64,000 bases of DNA from an uncultured Lachnoclostridium sp. GTDB taxonomy: Bacteria; Bacillota; Clostridia; Lachnospirales; Lachnospiraceae. The DNA is taken from NCBI GenBank assembly GCA_946499505.1, contig CAMMSL010000012.1, forward strand, positions 1 through 64,000, written 5' to 3'. Position 1 is the stretch's first letter. Every line of letters begins with the position of its first letter. Below are positions 16,091-25,027 of the stretch, piece after piece. Below the pieces are notes generated by a model. The model ran no database searches, had not been told where the DNA came from, and worked only from the letters and a program-made list of their open reading frames with translations. A program made the translations under genes and the position numbers.

Positions 16091-16837
16091 ATGAGAGGTG
16101 AACAGCAGGTTGAAGCTGCACTCAAGAGCTATGAAGATGTCGACAGCTGGAAGACAGTTATTTTTCTTTATAATGCAGCTTTAAAAGAAGTGGGCACAAA
16201 GCTGGAAATCTTAAATGACGAGTTCCAGCATGTACATCAGTATAACCCGATCGAGCATATCAAAACGCGGATCAAGACACCGGAAAGTATCGTAAAGAAA
16301 CTGAAGCGGTATGGATATGAGACTTCAATAGAGAATATGGTCAGATATATTAATGATATTGCCGGAGTAAGACTGATCTGTTCGTTTACGTCGGATATCT
16401 ACCGTTTGGCTGAGATGATCGGTAATCAGAGCGACCTTAAAGTGCTCTCGATCAAAGATTACATAAAGAATCCAAAAGAGAGCGGTTATAAAAGTTATCA
16501 TATGCTTGTGTCGGTTCCGATTTTCCTGTCGGACAGCGTAGTAGACACAAAAGTGGAAATCCAGATCCGCACGATCGCCATGGATTTCTGGGCAAGTCTG
16601 GAGCACAAGATCTATTATAAATTTGAAGGAAATGCTCCGGAATATATCAGCCGGGATCTTCGTGAATGTGCGAAGATGGTCTCGGAACTGGATGAAAAGA
16701 TGCTGTCTCTTAATGAGGCGATCCAGGAATGTATTCTCCAGCAGGAGAACAAGGCTAATATGGATGACGTGGTGGAAAACGTGATCGGGAACAGGACAGA
16801 ACAGTCAAAACTTCAGGCAAATGGAACCGAAGGATAG
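16091..16837 (+). CDS. small alarmone synthetase, RelQ/YjbM type GTP pyrophosphokinase
   Basis: A 248-residue single-domain (p)ppGpp synthetase. The RelA/SpoT synthetase signatures are present: DIAGVRLICSF, then ESGYKSYHMLV, then VEIQIRTIAMDFWASLEHK with the catalytic Glu. No HD hydrolase, TGS or ACT domain, as in RelQ/SasB. The ATG at 16091 is chosen; a GTG at 16088 is equally possible given GGGGG at 16077-16081. A stand-alone HD hydrolase sits 10 kb downstream (26699-27280). Followed by a strong terminator. Confidence 0.9.
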   Translation: MRGEQQVEAALKSYEDVDSWKTVIFLYNAALKEVGTKLEILNDEFQHVHQYNPIEHIKTRIKTPESIVKKLKRYGYETSIENMVRYINDIAGVRLICSFTSDIYRLAEMIGNQSDLKVLSIKDYIKNPKESGYKSYHMLVSVPIFLSDSVVDTKVEIQIRTIAMDFWASLEHKIYYKFEGNAPEYISRDLRECAKMVSELDEKMLSLNEAIQECILQQENKANMDDVVENVIGNRTEQSKLQANGTEG

Positions 16838-16865
16838 AGCTGATGAAAAAGTAGATGTGCCAAAA

Positions 16866-16903
16866 AGCAGCCGGGAGATCAAATATCTCCCGGCTGTCTT
16901 GTT
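16866..16903. terminator. terminator after the alarmone synthetase gene
   Basis: CAGCCGGGAGAT pairs with ATCTCCCGGCTG, followed by TCTTGTT; in the opposite direction the stem is followed by CTTTTTG, so it may also serve the minus-strand SPFH gene. Confidence 0.75.
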
Positions 16904-16911
16904 ATACAGGG

Positions 16912-17871
16912 TTATGCCTGTTTATTTTCATCGTCAGCCGCCACTTCCGTGATGGATTTGACAAGCCCTGCGATTCCCTGTATTTCTGAAGGAATGATGA
17001 TCTTGGTGGCTTTACCGTTGGCAGCTTTCTCAAATGCCTCAAGGCTTCTGAGCGTCAGGACTGCATTATCGGCTCCGGCTTCTTTTAAGAATCTCAGACC
17101 GTCGGCTGTAGCCTGCTGTACTTTCATGATAGCTTCCGCCTCACCTTCCGCCTCGCGGATCATCTTTTCTTTTTCTGCTTCCGCTTTCAGGATCGCTGCC
17201 TGTTTTGCGGCTTCCGCTTCGAGGATGACGGACTCTTTCTGGCCTTCAGCAACGAGGACGGTGGATTTCTTCTCACCTTCTGCGCGCAGGATAGCTTCAC
17301 GTCTCTCACGTTCTGCCTTCATTTGTTTCTCCATCGCGTCTCGAATTGCAGTCGGCGGGATGATATTTTTGAGCTCTACGCGGTTTACTTTGATTCCCCA
17401 CGGGTCTGTTGCGCGGTCCAGCTCTGCGCGCATCTTCGTATTGATCGTTTCGCGTGATGTAAGAGTTTCATCAAGTTCAAGATCACCAATGATATTTCTG
17501 AGAGTGGTTGCTGTCAGATTTTCCAGTGCCACGATGGGGCTTGCCACTCCGTAGCAGAACATTTTGGGATCAGTAATGACGTAAAAGATTACAGTATCGA
17601 TCTGCATTGTTACATTATCTTTTGTGATCACCGGCTGGGGCGGAAAGTCTACAACCTGTTCCTTCAGGTCGATGCGCCTTGCCACGCGGTCAATGATAGG
17701 AAGCTTGAAATGCAGGCCAGTGCTCCATGTCGTGAGGTATGCGCCGAGACGTTCAACAACGACCGCCTGTGCCTGATGTACGATCTTGACGCATGAGATC
17801 AGGACAAGTACAACGATAACCAGAATGATCAGGAATAGAATTGTTCCAATACCAATAAATGCTGTATTCAT
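16912..17871 (-). CDS. SPFH/band-7 membrane protein (stomatin/QmcA-like)
   Basis: A 319-residue membrane-anchored protein: one N-terminal helix (about 7-29), the SPFH/band-7 domain (about 30-190) and a long Ala/Glu/Lys-rich coiled coil (about 190-265). Blocks QAQAVVVERLGAYL and VNRVELKNIIPP are typical. These proteins oligomerise at membrane microdomains. The upstream NfeD-like gene overlaps it by 4 bp, the classic stomatin/NfeD operon pair. The role in the cell is not defined beyond membrane organisation or quality control. Confidence 0.9.
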   Translation of the reverse strand: MNTAFIGIGTILFLIILVIVVLVLISCVKIVHQAQAVVVERLGAYLTTWSTGLHFKLPIIDRVARRIDLKEQVVDFPPQPVITKDNVTMQIDTVIFYVITDPKMFCYGVASPIVALENLTATTLRNIIGDLELDETLTSRETINTKMRAELDRATDPWGIKVNRVELKNIIPPTAIRDAMEKQMKAERERREAILRAEGEKKSTVLVAEGQKESVILEAEAAKQAAILKAEAEKEKMIREAEGEAEAIMKVQQATADGLRFLKEAGADNAVLTLRSLEAFEKAANGKATKIIIPSEIQGIAGLVKSITEVAADDENKQA

Positions 17872-18344
17872 GATGGTTCCTCCTCATATTTTTCTACAAT
17901 TAATTTTACGCCTGAAACAGCGATAACCTTTGCAAGTTCATCCTTTTCCAGTGTTACATTGTTATCCTGTGATCGGACTGTCCACTCCTGTCCGTCCACA
18001 ATGCTCCTGCCGGTCTGCCTTAGATTATCGACCCGCTCCGTGATTTTTATGACCTCCCCGATCTTGCTCTCATAGTTAGTCTTCAGACGTTTCTGATTGA
18101 GATGTTTCGCGGCCCATGGCCTTGTAAAGATCATCAGCACAATAGATACAGCAAAAAATACAATGATCTGAATGATCAGATTCGCCCCCAGCGTATTTAC
18201 TCCCGCAGCAGCCAGTGCCCCTATGGCAAACCAGATCGTTGTCAGTCCGACCGTAAATATTTCGATAATGATCAGGATAATGAAAAGACCGATCCAGATC
18301 AGGTTCAGCATGGACGGGGAAAGTGCCAGAATGTCTGTTCCCAT
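17868..18344 (-). CDS. NfeD-family membrane protein
   Basis: A 158-residue short NfeD protein: two to three N-terminal membrane helices (about 8-75) and a C-terminal OB-fold domain (from about 95) containing VDNLRQTGRSIVDGQEWTVRS. It is coupled by a 4-bp overlap to the SPFH gene, its usual partner. It lacks the N-terminal protease domain of long NfeD proteins, so it probably assists or anchors the SPFH complex. Confidence 0.88.
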   Translation of the reverse strand: MGTDILALSPSMLNLIWIGLFIILIIIEIFTVGLTTIWFAIGALAAAGVNTLGANLIIQIIVFFAVSIVLMIFTRPWAAKHLNQKRLKTNYESKIGEVIKITERVDNLRQTGRSIVDGQEWTVRSQDNNVTLEKDELAKVIAVSGVKLIVEKYEEEPS

Positions 18345-18378
18345 GTAGTGTCTCCTTTCCTAAAATATTTTCTGAAAT

Positions 18379-19533
18379 TTATTCCGACGTATATTCTGTA
18401 TAATCTACATCGTAGTAGCCTTCGCTTGGGGTGAGGGTAACGCTTCCGTATTCAACGGAGACCTCTGTCCCGTCGGGAATAACAATGTTTTTTGCTCCAG
18501 TGTCAGTGTACTCATCTGTAACCGGCGCGTAATCTGAACTGTCCACCCACAGATATTCGGAGGAGCCGTTCGGATATGTCAGAGTAACGCTCGAATAGCC
18601 ATAGTCGTCTTCCGGCTTACCCAAAGCAGTGATATCATAGATACCTTCAGGGATAATTCCATCACCGGAAGTGTAAGTCCCGGCTTCCAGGCTGACCGGC
18701 TCGCTCAGAGGATTTTCTTTTATCTCCTGTGTCAGCGGCTGAGCGTTTTCCGATGTAAAGCGTAGAATGACGCCGCTGTCTACATTAAGGACGCCGCCGT
18801 TGTAAAGACGGAGATCTCCTTCTTCTGTAACCTGATCGTATTCAGGTTCTGTGCCGAAAGATACGTAGCGATAGATGCTATTCTCATCATCCACGATTTC
18901 GATACCGCCGTTCCCTTCCACAAGTTCCGCCTGATAAATCCCTTCAGGAATATGTACGCCGATCCGGTATATGCCGTTCCCCAGCACGGTTTCATAAGTT
19001 TCTCCGGATGCAGGAATGTCTCTTGTCACATAGCTGTAAGGATCATAGTCTGAATAATCCCAGCTATAATCATCGTCATACCATGAGTCATCTACACTGT
19101 ATGAGCTGTCTGCAGAATTAGAACCAACTGCAGAAAAACCATTTTCCAGGATGCTGTCTGCGAAATCGGTGAGTGCTGGCAGTGCGGCTAAAAGGATAAC
19201 AACAATAATGATGATCCATACCATCCATCCGCGCCGTTTGCCGCTGGCCCCTGTACGGCGGGCTGCAGAACTGTAGTTTGTCTGCCGCCTCGGATATATG
19301 GCCTTCGGTTTCTGTGCGGCGGTCTTCTGATGCGGTCGTGGAGTTGTGTTCTGCTTTCCTTTGGCCGACTGCGGCTGATAGACAGGGGACCCCTCAGTCA
19401 GACTCTCAGGTTGTGAAGAGATACTCTGGCGTCTGGAGCGTTCCCGGTCATAAATAGAATTATCCAGACCGCAGAATGTGCACCGATTGTTCACAAGATT
19501 TCCTCCACATAAACTGCATTTCTTTTTGATCAT
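18379..19533 (-). CDS. zinc-ribbon, single-pass membrane protein with extracellular beta domains
   Basis: A 384-residue protein. The N-terminus is a zinc ribbon (CSLCGG then CTFCGL), followed by a disordered Ser/Pro/Lys linker to about residue 100, one membrane helix (WMVWIIIIVVILLAAL, about 105-125), an acidic Tyr/Asp/Ser-rich stalk and C-terminal repeats. Phrases such as GVHIPEGIYQAELVEG and GDGIIPEGIYDITALG show at least two similar beta modules. Zinc ribbon inside, beta domains outside. Lies 34 bp upstream of the NfeD gene and may share its transcript. Function unknown. Confidence 0.7.
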   Translation of the reverse strand: MIKKKCSLCGGNLVNNRCTFCGLDNSIYDRERSRRQSISSQPESLTEGSPVYQPQSAKGKQNTTPRPHQKTAAQKPKAIYPRRQTNYSSAARRTGASGKRRGWMVWIIIIVVILLAALPALTDFADSILENGFSAVGSNSADSSYSVDDSWYDDDYSWDYSDYDPYSYVTRDIPASGETYETVLGNGIYRIGVHIPEGIYQAELVEGNGGIEIVDDENSIYRYVSFGTEPEYDQVTEEGDLRLYNGGVLNVDSGVILRFTSENAQPLTQEIKENPLSEPVSLEAGTYTSGDGIIPEGIYDITALGKPEDDYGYSSVTLTYPNGSSEYLWVDSSDYAPVTDEYTDTGAKNIVIPDGTEVSVEYGSVTLTPSEGYYDVDYTEYTSE

Positions 19534-19559
19534 GCTCCACCCCCTCTGCTGTTGCTGGT

Positions 19560-19620
19560 AACAGTCCAGTTCGCGCTATTCGCAAAGCAGCACTGACGTG
19601 CTTATTGCGGCTGAACTGTT
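19560..19620. repeat. structured intergenic repeat, copy 2
   Basis: CAGTTC (19567-19572) pairs with GAACTG (19613-19618). The core 19572-19614 matches the copy at 7308-7350 in 35 of 43 bases. It lies in the leader of the zinc-ribbon gene. The outer arms differ in sequence between copies but still pair. Confidence 0.6.
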
Positions 19621-19731
19621 ATTCAAATTTAGTTTATTCTACCATATGTACAGTATATTTTGTGTAAAATAATAAAAAATGGCGAAAATTGTAAAAAATC
19701 CTTAAGATTAGTGTACACTGCCTAAAAAATA

Positions 19732-19760
19732 TTGATGCTTCCCCGGATTTTCGATATACT
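19732..19760 (+). promoter_or_regulatory. promoter of the metal ATPase gene
   Basis: TTGATG at 19732-19737 and TATACT at 19755-19760 with a 17-bp spacer, 45 bp before the start codon. Confidence 0.6.
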
Positions 19761-19804
19761 GTATACTTGAAGAAAAAGTTTATGAAAGTCAAAGGTATAA
19801 GGGA

Positions 19805-21670
19805 ATGACAGAAGAGGCAAAGAAAAAGGGGATAGAGATTGGGATAGGTCTTCTGCTCTATATCATCGCATGGAGCGTTGTGTCACATTGGACGGTTCCG
19901 GCAGCAGGAGAGACTGTGCTTTTTCTGGCGGCATATGCAGTCCTCTCACTGAGCACGTATTGGGAACAGATCAAAAAGATCCTCAAAAAGCAGTTCCTGG
20001 ATGAAAACCTGCTTATGATCATTGCAACAGCAGGTGCATTTGCCATAGACAGACACAAAGAGGCGGTTGCAGCAATGCTGTTTTATCAGGTCTCAAAGTT
20101 AGTGGAGGAATTGTCACTGGGGAAGACAAAAAAATCAATTGCGGAATTCATTGACATCCGGCCGGAATATGCCAATCTGAAAGTCGGCAATACGGAGAAA
20201 GTCGTGCCGCCGCAGCAGCTGGAACTAAAGCAGACCATTATACTGCGACCCGGGGAGAAAATTCCCGTTGATTCGGTCGTGACATCGGGAACAGGGGCAG
20301 TCGATATGAAAGCGCTCACCGGAGAATCAGAGCCCAGAGCGGTAAAGATCGGCGACCGGCTGTACAGCGGATGCATTAATTTAAACGGGGTACTTGAAGC
20401 GAGAGTCATCAGGCTTTATAATGATTCTGCGGCTGCGAAAGTCATGCGGCTGGTCGAGAGCGCAAATGAAAGGAAATCAGAGAGCGTGCATTTTGCGGAC
20501 AGGTTTACAAAGTATTATACGCCCATCGTGATCCTGATTGCCCTTCTTACCGTGATCCTGCCGCCCATGATGTTCGCTGAGTCGAAAATGGAATGGATTT
20601 ACCGCGGTCTGGTTCTTCTGGTGGCTGCATGTCCGTGCGGACTGATGGTGTCCATACCGCTGGCATTTCTCGGCGGTATCGGTTCGGCTTCAAAGCAAGG
20701 CGTACTGATAAAGGGCGGATCGTTTCTGGAAGACTTGACGAAAGTGGACACATTTGTATTTGATAAAACGGGTACACTGACAGAGGGTGTATTTCATGTA
20801 CGTGAGATTGTTCCATGGAAGAGAGAAGAAGGTGAGCTGCTGGAGATAGCGGCTCTTGCGGAATCATATTCCAATCACCCGATCGCATTGTCGTTGATGG
20901 AGGAATATGGAAGAGAACCGGACAGAGCGAGGGTGACTGACATAGAAGAACAGCCGGGGTACGGCGTCCGGGCGAAAATAGACGGCAGAGAAGTATATGC
21001 AGGAAATACACGGCTTATGAACCGGCAGGGAATTTTCTACCAGCCAGTGGAAGATGCAGGAACTGTTGTCTATGTTGCCATAGAGGGACAATATGCAGGA
21101 TACATACTGATTTCAGATATTATACGAAAAGACGCCGGCAGACTGATGCGCTGGATGCATAAGAAAGATCTGGCGACCGTGATGCTCACCGGAGACAATG
21201 AGCAGGCGGCGGAAGAAGTTGCGGCAAAACTCCGGATCGACAGTGTGTATGCGGAGCTAATGCCGGAGGATAAAGTTGCGCTGCTGGAAGAATTCCATGA
21301 GAATCAGATGGAAGGAGAAAAGCTTGCGTTTGTCGGAGACGGTATCAATGATGCGCCGGTTTTGACACTTGCCGATATCGGTATCGCCATGGGAGGTCTC
21401 GGTGCAGATGCGGCACTCGAGGCGGCGGACATCATTCTGATGGAGGATGAACCGGCGAAGATCATTAATGCGATCCGGATCGCCAGGGCAACGCTCCGAT
21501 CAGTGAAGCAGAACATGGTATTTGCGATCGGCATGAAAGTACTGCTGATCATTATGGCATTCTTTGGATTCGTTACAATGCAGAATGCGATCATCGCCGA
21601 TATGGCAGTCATGCTGATCAACATATTAAATTCATTCTGGATGATGCAGTATCCGGAACGGGGAGTGTGA
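19805..21670 (+). CDS. heavy-metal-translocating P1B-type ATPase (CadA/ZntA-like)
   Basis: A 621-residue P-type ATPase. The intramembrane CPC is in AACPCGLMVSIPLAFLGG, the phosphorylation site in DKTGTLTEG, the SHPIA-like HP motif is present as NHPIALSL, and the hinge is GDGINDAPVL. The actuator has ALTGESEP. It lacks an N-terminal metal-binding (HMA) domain, unlike many CadA or CopA proteins. The CPC plus the HP motif mark soft metals (Zn, Cd, Pb or Co rather than certainly Cu); the precise ion needs the last helices' chemistry. The lipoprotein gene downstream overlaps its stop. Confidence 0.92.
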   Translation: MTEEAKKKGIEIGIGLLLYIIAWSVVSHWTVPAAGETVLFLAAYAVLSLSTYWEQIKKILKKQFLDENLLMIIATAGAFAIDRHKEAVAAMLFYQVSKLVEELSLGKTKKSIAEFIDIRPEYANLKVGNTEKVVPPQQLELKQTIILRPGEKIPVDSVVTSGTGAVDMKALTGESEPRAVKIGDRLYSGCINLNGVLEARVIRLYNDSAAAKVMRLVESANERKSESVHFADRFTKYYTPIVILIALLTVILPPMMFAESKMEWIYRGLVLLVAACPCGLMVSIPLAFLGGIGSASKQGVLIKGGSFLEDLTKVDTFVFDKTGTLTEGVFHVREIVPWKREEGELLEIAALAESYSNHPIALSLMEEYGREPDRARVTDIEEQPGYGVRAKIDGREVYAGNTRLMNRQGIFYQPVEDAGTVVYVAIEGQYAGYILISDIIRKDAGRLMRWMHKKDLATVMLTGDNEQAAEEVAAKLRIDSVYAELMPEDKVALLEEFHENQMEGEKLAFVGDGINDAPVLTLADIGIAMGGLGADAALEAADIILMEDEPAKIINAIRIARATLRSVKQNMVFAIGMKVLLIIMAFFGFVTMQNAIIADMAVMLINILNSFWMMQYPERGV

Positions 21671-22230
21671 ATAGGACAATGAAGAAAAGATGGATGACAA
21701 TACTGGCAGCCTCAGTTATGGCTGCAGGTGTGATCGGAGGCTGTGGCAGCCTTCAAAAATCGGGAGTCGATGCTCTCGAAAAGGGGGAATATGAAGAAGC
21801 GCTGGCTGACTTTCAGGAGATGACTGAAAGCGGCGGTGAAGATGCGGCAGAGGGATACCGGGGGCTTGGCATGACCTATTATGAGATGGAAGATTATGAA
21901 CATGCGCTTGAGGCGTTCCGCAACGCAGCGGACAATGGCGCAGAGCAGACGATCCAGATGTATAATCTGATGGGAATCTGTGCGATGCAGACAGAAGACT
22001 ATGCATCTGCTCTTGAATATATCCAGTCAGGGCTGGCTCTGACAAGCACCTCTGACGGAGCGGATAAGGCAGACGCCGATCTGGTACAGGAGATGAAGTA
22101 TAATGAGATCATCTGCTATGAACAGCAGGCGGACTGGGAGAATGCGAAACAGAAAGTGACAGAGTATCTGGAGGATTATCCGGATGATGAGGCAGTACAG
22201 AAAGAAGCAGAGTTTTTAGAGACTCGTTAA
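21667..22230 (+). CDS. TPR-repeat lipoprotein
   Basis: A 187-residue exported protein. The N-terminus is a signal peptide with lipobox-like GVIGGC, so Cys about residue 26 would be lipidated. The rest is tetratricopeptide repeats (EKGEYEEALADFQEM, YYEMEDYEHALEAFRNA, QTEDYASALEYIQSG, and QADWENAKQKVTEYL near the C-terminus). A GTG at 21667 overlaps the ATPase stop and suggests coupling; an ATG at 21679 is an alternative. Likely a scaffold on the outer face of the membrane. Partner unknown. Confidence 0.8.
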   Translation: MNRTMKKRWMTILAASVMAAGVIGGCGSLQKSGVDALEKGEYEEALADFQEMTESGGEDAAEGYRGLGMTYYEMEDYEHALEAFRNAADNGAEQTIQMYNLMGICAMQTEDYASALEYIQSGLALTSTSDGADKADADLVQEMKYNEIICYEQQADWENAKQKVTEYLEDYPDDEAVQKEAEFLETR

Positions 22231-22243
22231 TGGATAAAGAGTG

Positions 22244-22289
22244 ATAAAAGTACCGGGCGATTTTTCAAGAGTTGCCCGGTACTTTTGAG
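22244..22289 (+). terminator. terminator after the lipoprotein gene
   Basis: AAAAGTACCGGGC (22244-22256) pairs with GCCCGGTACTTTT (22274-22286). It ends only about 18 bp before the mnmM start codon. Confidence 0.8.
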
Positions 22290-22305
22290 AGAAAAGTGTA
22301 ATATC

Positions 22306-22878
22306 ATGAAGATAAGAGAAAAATATCAGATCACGGAATATTGTCACCATTTTCTCAGAGAATATATCCATGAAGGTGACCACTGTATCGATGCGACCTG
22401 CGGGAAAGGCTGCGATACAGAATTTTTGTGCCGGAGTGTCGGAAAAACCGGCAGGGTTTATGGGTTCGACATTCAGAGAGATGCTGTAGAACTGACACGG
22501 AGGCGTCTGGAACAGGCAGGCTGCGCGGAGCAGGCAGTGCTGATCTGTGACGGTCATGAAAATATGGCAGATTATGTAAAAGACCGGGCTGCGGTTATTA
22601 TGTTTAATTTTGGCTATCTGCCGGGCGGAGATCATTCGATCGCAACAAGACCCCGGACGAGTCTGAAGGCTGTAGAGGAGGGATTGAGACTTTTGAAAGA
22701 GGGCGGTGTTATGAGCCTCTGCATTTACAGCGGTGGTGATACTGGATATGAAGAGAAAAAGGCTCTGCTCGGTTACCTGAAAGAACTGGATACGAAACAG
22801 TGGCTGGTGATCGTCCACAGCTATTATAACAGAAAAAATGATCCGCCGCTGCCGGTGTTTGTAGTGCGGCTTGTGTAG
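22306..22878 (+). CDS. mnmM: tRNA 5-aminomethyl-2-thiouridine methyltransferase (MnmM/YtqB family)
   Basis: A 190-residue class I SAM methyltransferase. The block DATCGKGCDTEFLC is motif I, and MFNFGYLPGGDHSIATRP is the hallmark of the YtqB family, shown in B. subtilis to methylate nm5s2U34 in tRNA. C-terminal HSYYNRKNDPPLPVFV is also typical. The ATG at 22306 is preferred; the frame extends to a TTG inside the preceding terminator. No strong ribosome site is visible, and its promoter is unclear because of that terminator. Confidence 0.85.
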   Translation: MKIREKYQITEYCHHFLREYIHEGDHCIDATCGKGCDTEFLCRSVGKTGRVYGFDIQRDAVELTRRRLEQAGCAEQAVLICDGHENMADYVKDRAAVIMFNFGYLPGGDHSIATRPRTSLKAVEEGLRLLKEGGVMSLCIYSGGDTGYEEKKALLGYLKELDTKQWLVIVHSYYNRKNDPPLPVFVVRLV

Positions 22879-22943
22879 TAGTTCAGAAATAGAGACAAAA
22901 GGAATCTTTATTTACAGCCGGCCGGAGAAAAGGAGACAGATAT

Positions 22944-24179
22944 ATGCATGAAACAGAACATATTGAAGAAAAAGTTATCCTGGTAGGAATCGATACCGGA
23001 AATCCGGATCAGGCACAGCAATCTCTCGACGAGCTGGCTGAACTTGCAAAGACTGCGGGAGCAGAAGTTGTGGGACGGCTGATCCAGGCAAGAGAGAGTG
23101 CACATCCTGCAACCTACATTGGAAAAGGGAAACTGGAGGAATTAAAAGATCTGGTCTGGGAGACAGATGCTACCGGCGTCATCTGTGACGATGAGCTTAC
23201 CAGTGCCCAGCTGGGAAATCTGGAAGCGGAACTGTCCTGCAAGATCATCGACCGGACGCTCCTGATCCTTGATATCTTTGCTGCCCGCGCTGTATCCGGC
23301 GAGGGAAAAATCCAGGTGGAGCTTGCCCAGCTGAGATACCGCGCTTCCAGACTGACCGGACTCGGCAGGTCTCTCTCCCGTCTGGGCGGAGGTATCGGGA
23401 CAAGGGGACCGGGTGAGAAAAAGCTGGAGATGGACCGCCGACTGATCAGAGAGCGGATCAGCAGACTGAAACGGGATCTCCGTGACGTAGAAAAACACAG
23501 GGAACTGATCCGGTCACAGCGCAGGCAGTCGGGAATGAAAGTGGCTGCATTGGTGGGGTATACTTCCGCAGGCAAGAGCAGTATCGAGAATGCGCTGACA
23601 GACGCAGGGATCCTGGAGGATGCCATGCTTTTTTCCACACTGGATACGACGACACGGTCGCTTATGCTGGATAACACCCAGGAGATCCTGCTCACGGATA
23701 CCGTTGGTTTTATACGGAAGCTTCCCCATCATCTGGTGGAGGCATTTAAGAGTACACTTGAGGAAGCAAAGTATGCGGATATCATTATCCATGTGGTGGA
23801 TGCGTCGAATCCCCAGATGGACGAACAGATGTATGTGGTCTATGATACGCTGCGCCAGCTTGGAGTGGAGGACCGCCCGGTGGTGACTCTTTTTAATAAA
23901 CAGGACAGGCTGGAACATCCGGGGAGGCAGCGGGATTTTCAGGCAGATTATTCCATACCCACGTCCGCAAAGACAGGGCAGGGGCTGGATGAACTCAAAA
24001 AGGCCCTCCTGGAAATCCTTCGGAGAGACCAGATCTATATTGAGAGGCTGTATGGTTTTTCGGAGGCAGGGAAGATCCAGCTGATTCGAAGCCGGGGCCA
24101 GCTTATTTCGGAGGAGTATGTCCCGGAAGGGATTAAGGTAAAAGCGTATGTTCCAAAAGATATATATGGGAGGCTTTGA
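22944..24179 (+). CDS. hflX: ribosome-associated GTPase HflX
   Basis: A 411-residue Obg-superfamily GTPase that binds and splits stalled or hibernating ribosomes. The N-terminal HflX domain (about 1-190) has PATYIGKGKLEEL and GGGIGTRGPGEKKLEMDRR; the G domain carries GYTSAGKSSIENAL (G1), LDTTTR (G2), DTVGFIRKLPHHL (G3) and NKQD (G4). Ribosome site AAAAGGAG. The nitroreductase gene starts three bases after its stop. Confidence 0.95.
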   Translation: MHETEHIEEKVILVGIDTGNPDQAQQSLDELAELAKTAGAEVVGRLIQARESAHPATYIGKGKLEELKDLVWETDATGVICDDELTSAQLGNLEAELSCKIIDRTLLILDIFAARAVSGEGKIQVELAQLRYRASRLTGLGRSLSRLGGGIGTRGPGEKKLEMDRRLIRERISRLKRDLRDVEKHRELIRSQRRQSGMKVAALVGYTSAGKSSIENALTDAGILEDAMLFSTLDTTTRSLMLDNTQEILLTDTVGFIRKLPHHLVEAFKSTLEEAKYADIIIHVVDASNPQMDEQMYVVYDTLRQLGVEDRPVVTLFNKQDRLEHPGRQRDFQADYSIPTSAKTGQGLDELKKALLEILRRDQIYIERLYGFSEAGKIQLIRSRGQLISEEYVPEGIKVKAYVPKDIYGRL

Positions 24180-24181
24180 TT

Positions 24182-24973
24182 ATGATCGCAATAGACAAAG
24201 AAAAATGTATAGGCTGCGGGATGTGTGTGAAAGACTGCCCCGCAGGAAAACTGAAACTGAAAGAAAAAAAGGCGGTATATACGCCGGAATGTATTGAGTG
24301 CGGGCACTGTGTCGCTGTCTGTCCGATGGCGGCAGTGTCTATCCCGGAGTATGATATGGCTGATGTTGAAGAATACAATAAGGACGAGTTTTCAATAGAT
24401 CCCGAACATTTCCTGCATGCCGTGAAATTCAGGAGAAGTATACGTTCTTACAAAAAGCAGCCTTTGGAAAAAGAGAAGATGGAGAAGATACTGCAGGCAG
24501 GGCGGTATACTCCGACAGCGAAGAACAGCCAGTCCTGCCGTTTCATTGTATTAAGAGATGAACTGGAGGAGTTTAAGACACTTCTGTGGGAAGAAATCCC
24601 GGAACTGGCGGAACGGCTGAAAGGCGAGATGCCTCAATATGCAATGCTGTTTAAGTTCATGTACCGGCGCTGGAAGAAAGACCATGCTGCGGATCAGTTG
24701 TTTTTCAACGCTCCGTCCTGTATCCTGGTAGTTTCGGATAACCCGCTGGACGGCGGTCTTGCAGCGGCAAATATAGAGACCATGGCTGTGGCAGAGGGAG
24801 CAGGTGTTTTATTCAGTGGATATCTCCAGCGGATCATAGAGGCGTCTCCGAAACTCAAAGAATGGCTGGGAATCCCGGACCGGCATCTCACATCCTGCAT
24901 GCTCATCGGATATCCTGCGGTTACATATAAAAGGACAGCACCGAGAAAAAAGGCAGATATCGTCTGGAGATAA
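24182..24973 (+). CDS. ferredoxin-nitroreductase fusion flavoprotein
   Basis: A 263-residue protein with an N-terminal two-cluster ferredoxin (CIGCGMCVKDCP and CIECGHCVAVCP, residues about 10-50) fused to a nitroreductase-fold FMN domain (from about residue 75, RRSIRSYKKQPLEKEKM and TPTAKNSQSCRFIVL). The fusion suggests electrons reach FMN from reduced ferredoxins rather than NAD(P)H. Physiological substrate unknown. The ATG at 24182 has GGGAGG at 24168-24173; an earlier TTG overlaps hflX. Confidence 0.88.
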   Translation: MIAIDKEKCIGCGMCVKDCPAGKLKLKEKKAVYTPECIECGHCVAVCPMAAVSIPEYDMADVEEYNKDEFSIDPEHFLHAVKFRRSIRSYKKQPLEKEKMEKILQAGRYTPTAKNSQSCRFIVLRDELEEFKTLLWEEIPELAERLKGEMPQYAMLFKFMYRRWKKDHAADQLFFNAPSCILVVSDNPLDGGLAAANIETMAVAEGAGVLFSGYLQRIIEASPKLKEWLGIPDRHLTSCMLIGYPAVTYKRTAPRKKADIVWR

Positions 24974-25027
24974 CTGCCTGGGATTATTTATATTTATGGT
25001 AAAACTATCATGTTTAACAGACCAGTA

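Noticed and set aside
16949-17554. 201-codon frame antisense to the SPFH gene
   Set aside because: Ala/Ser-rich shadow of the Ala/Glu-rich coiled coil; no start signals.
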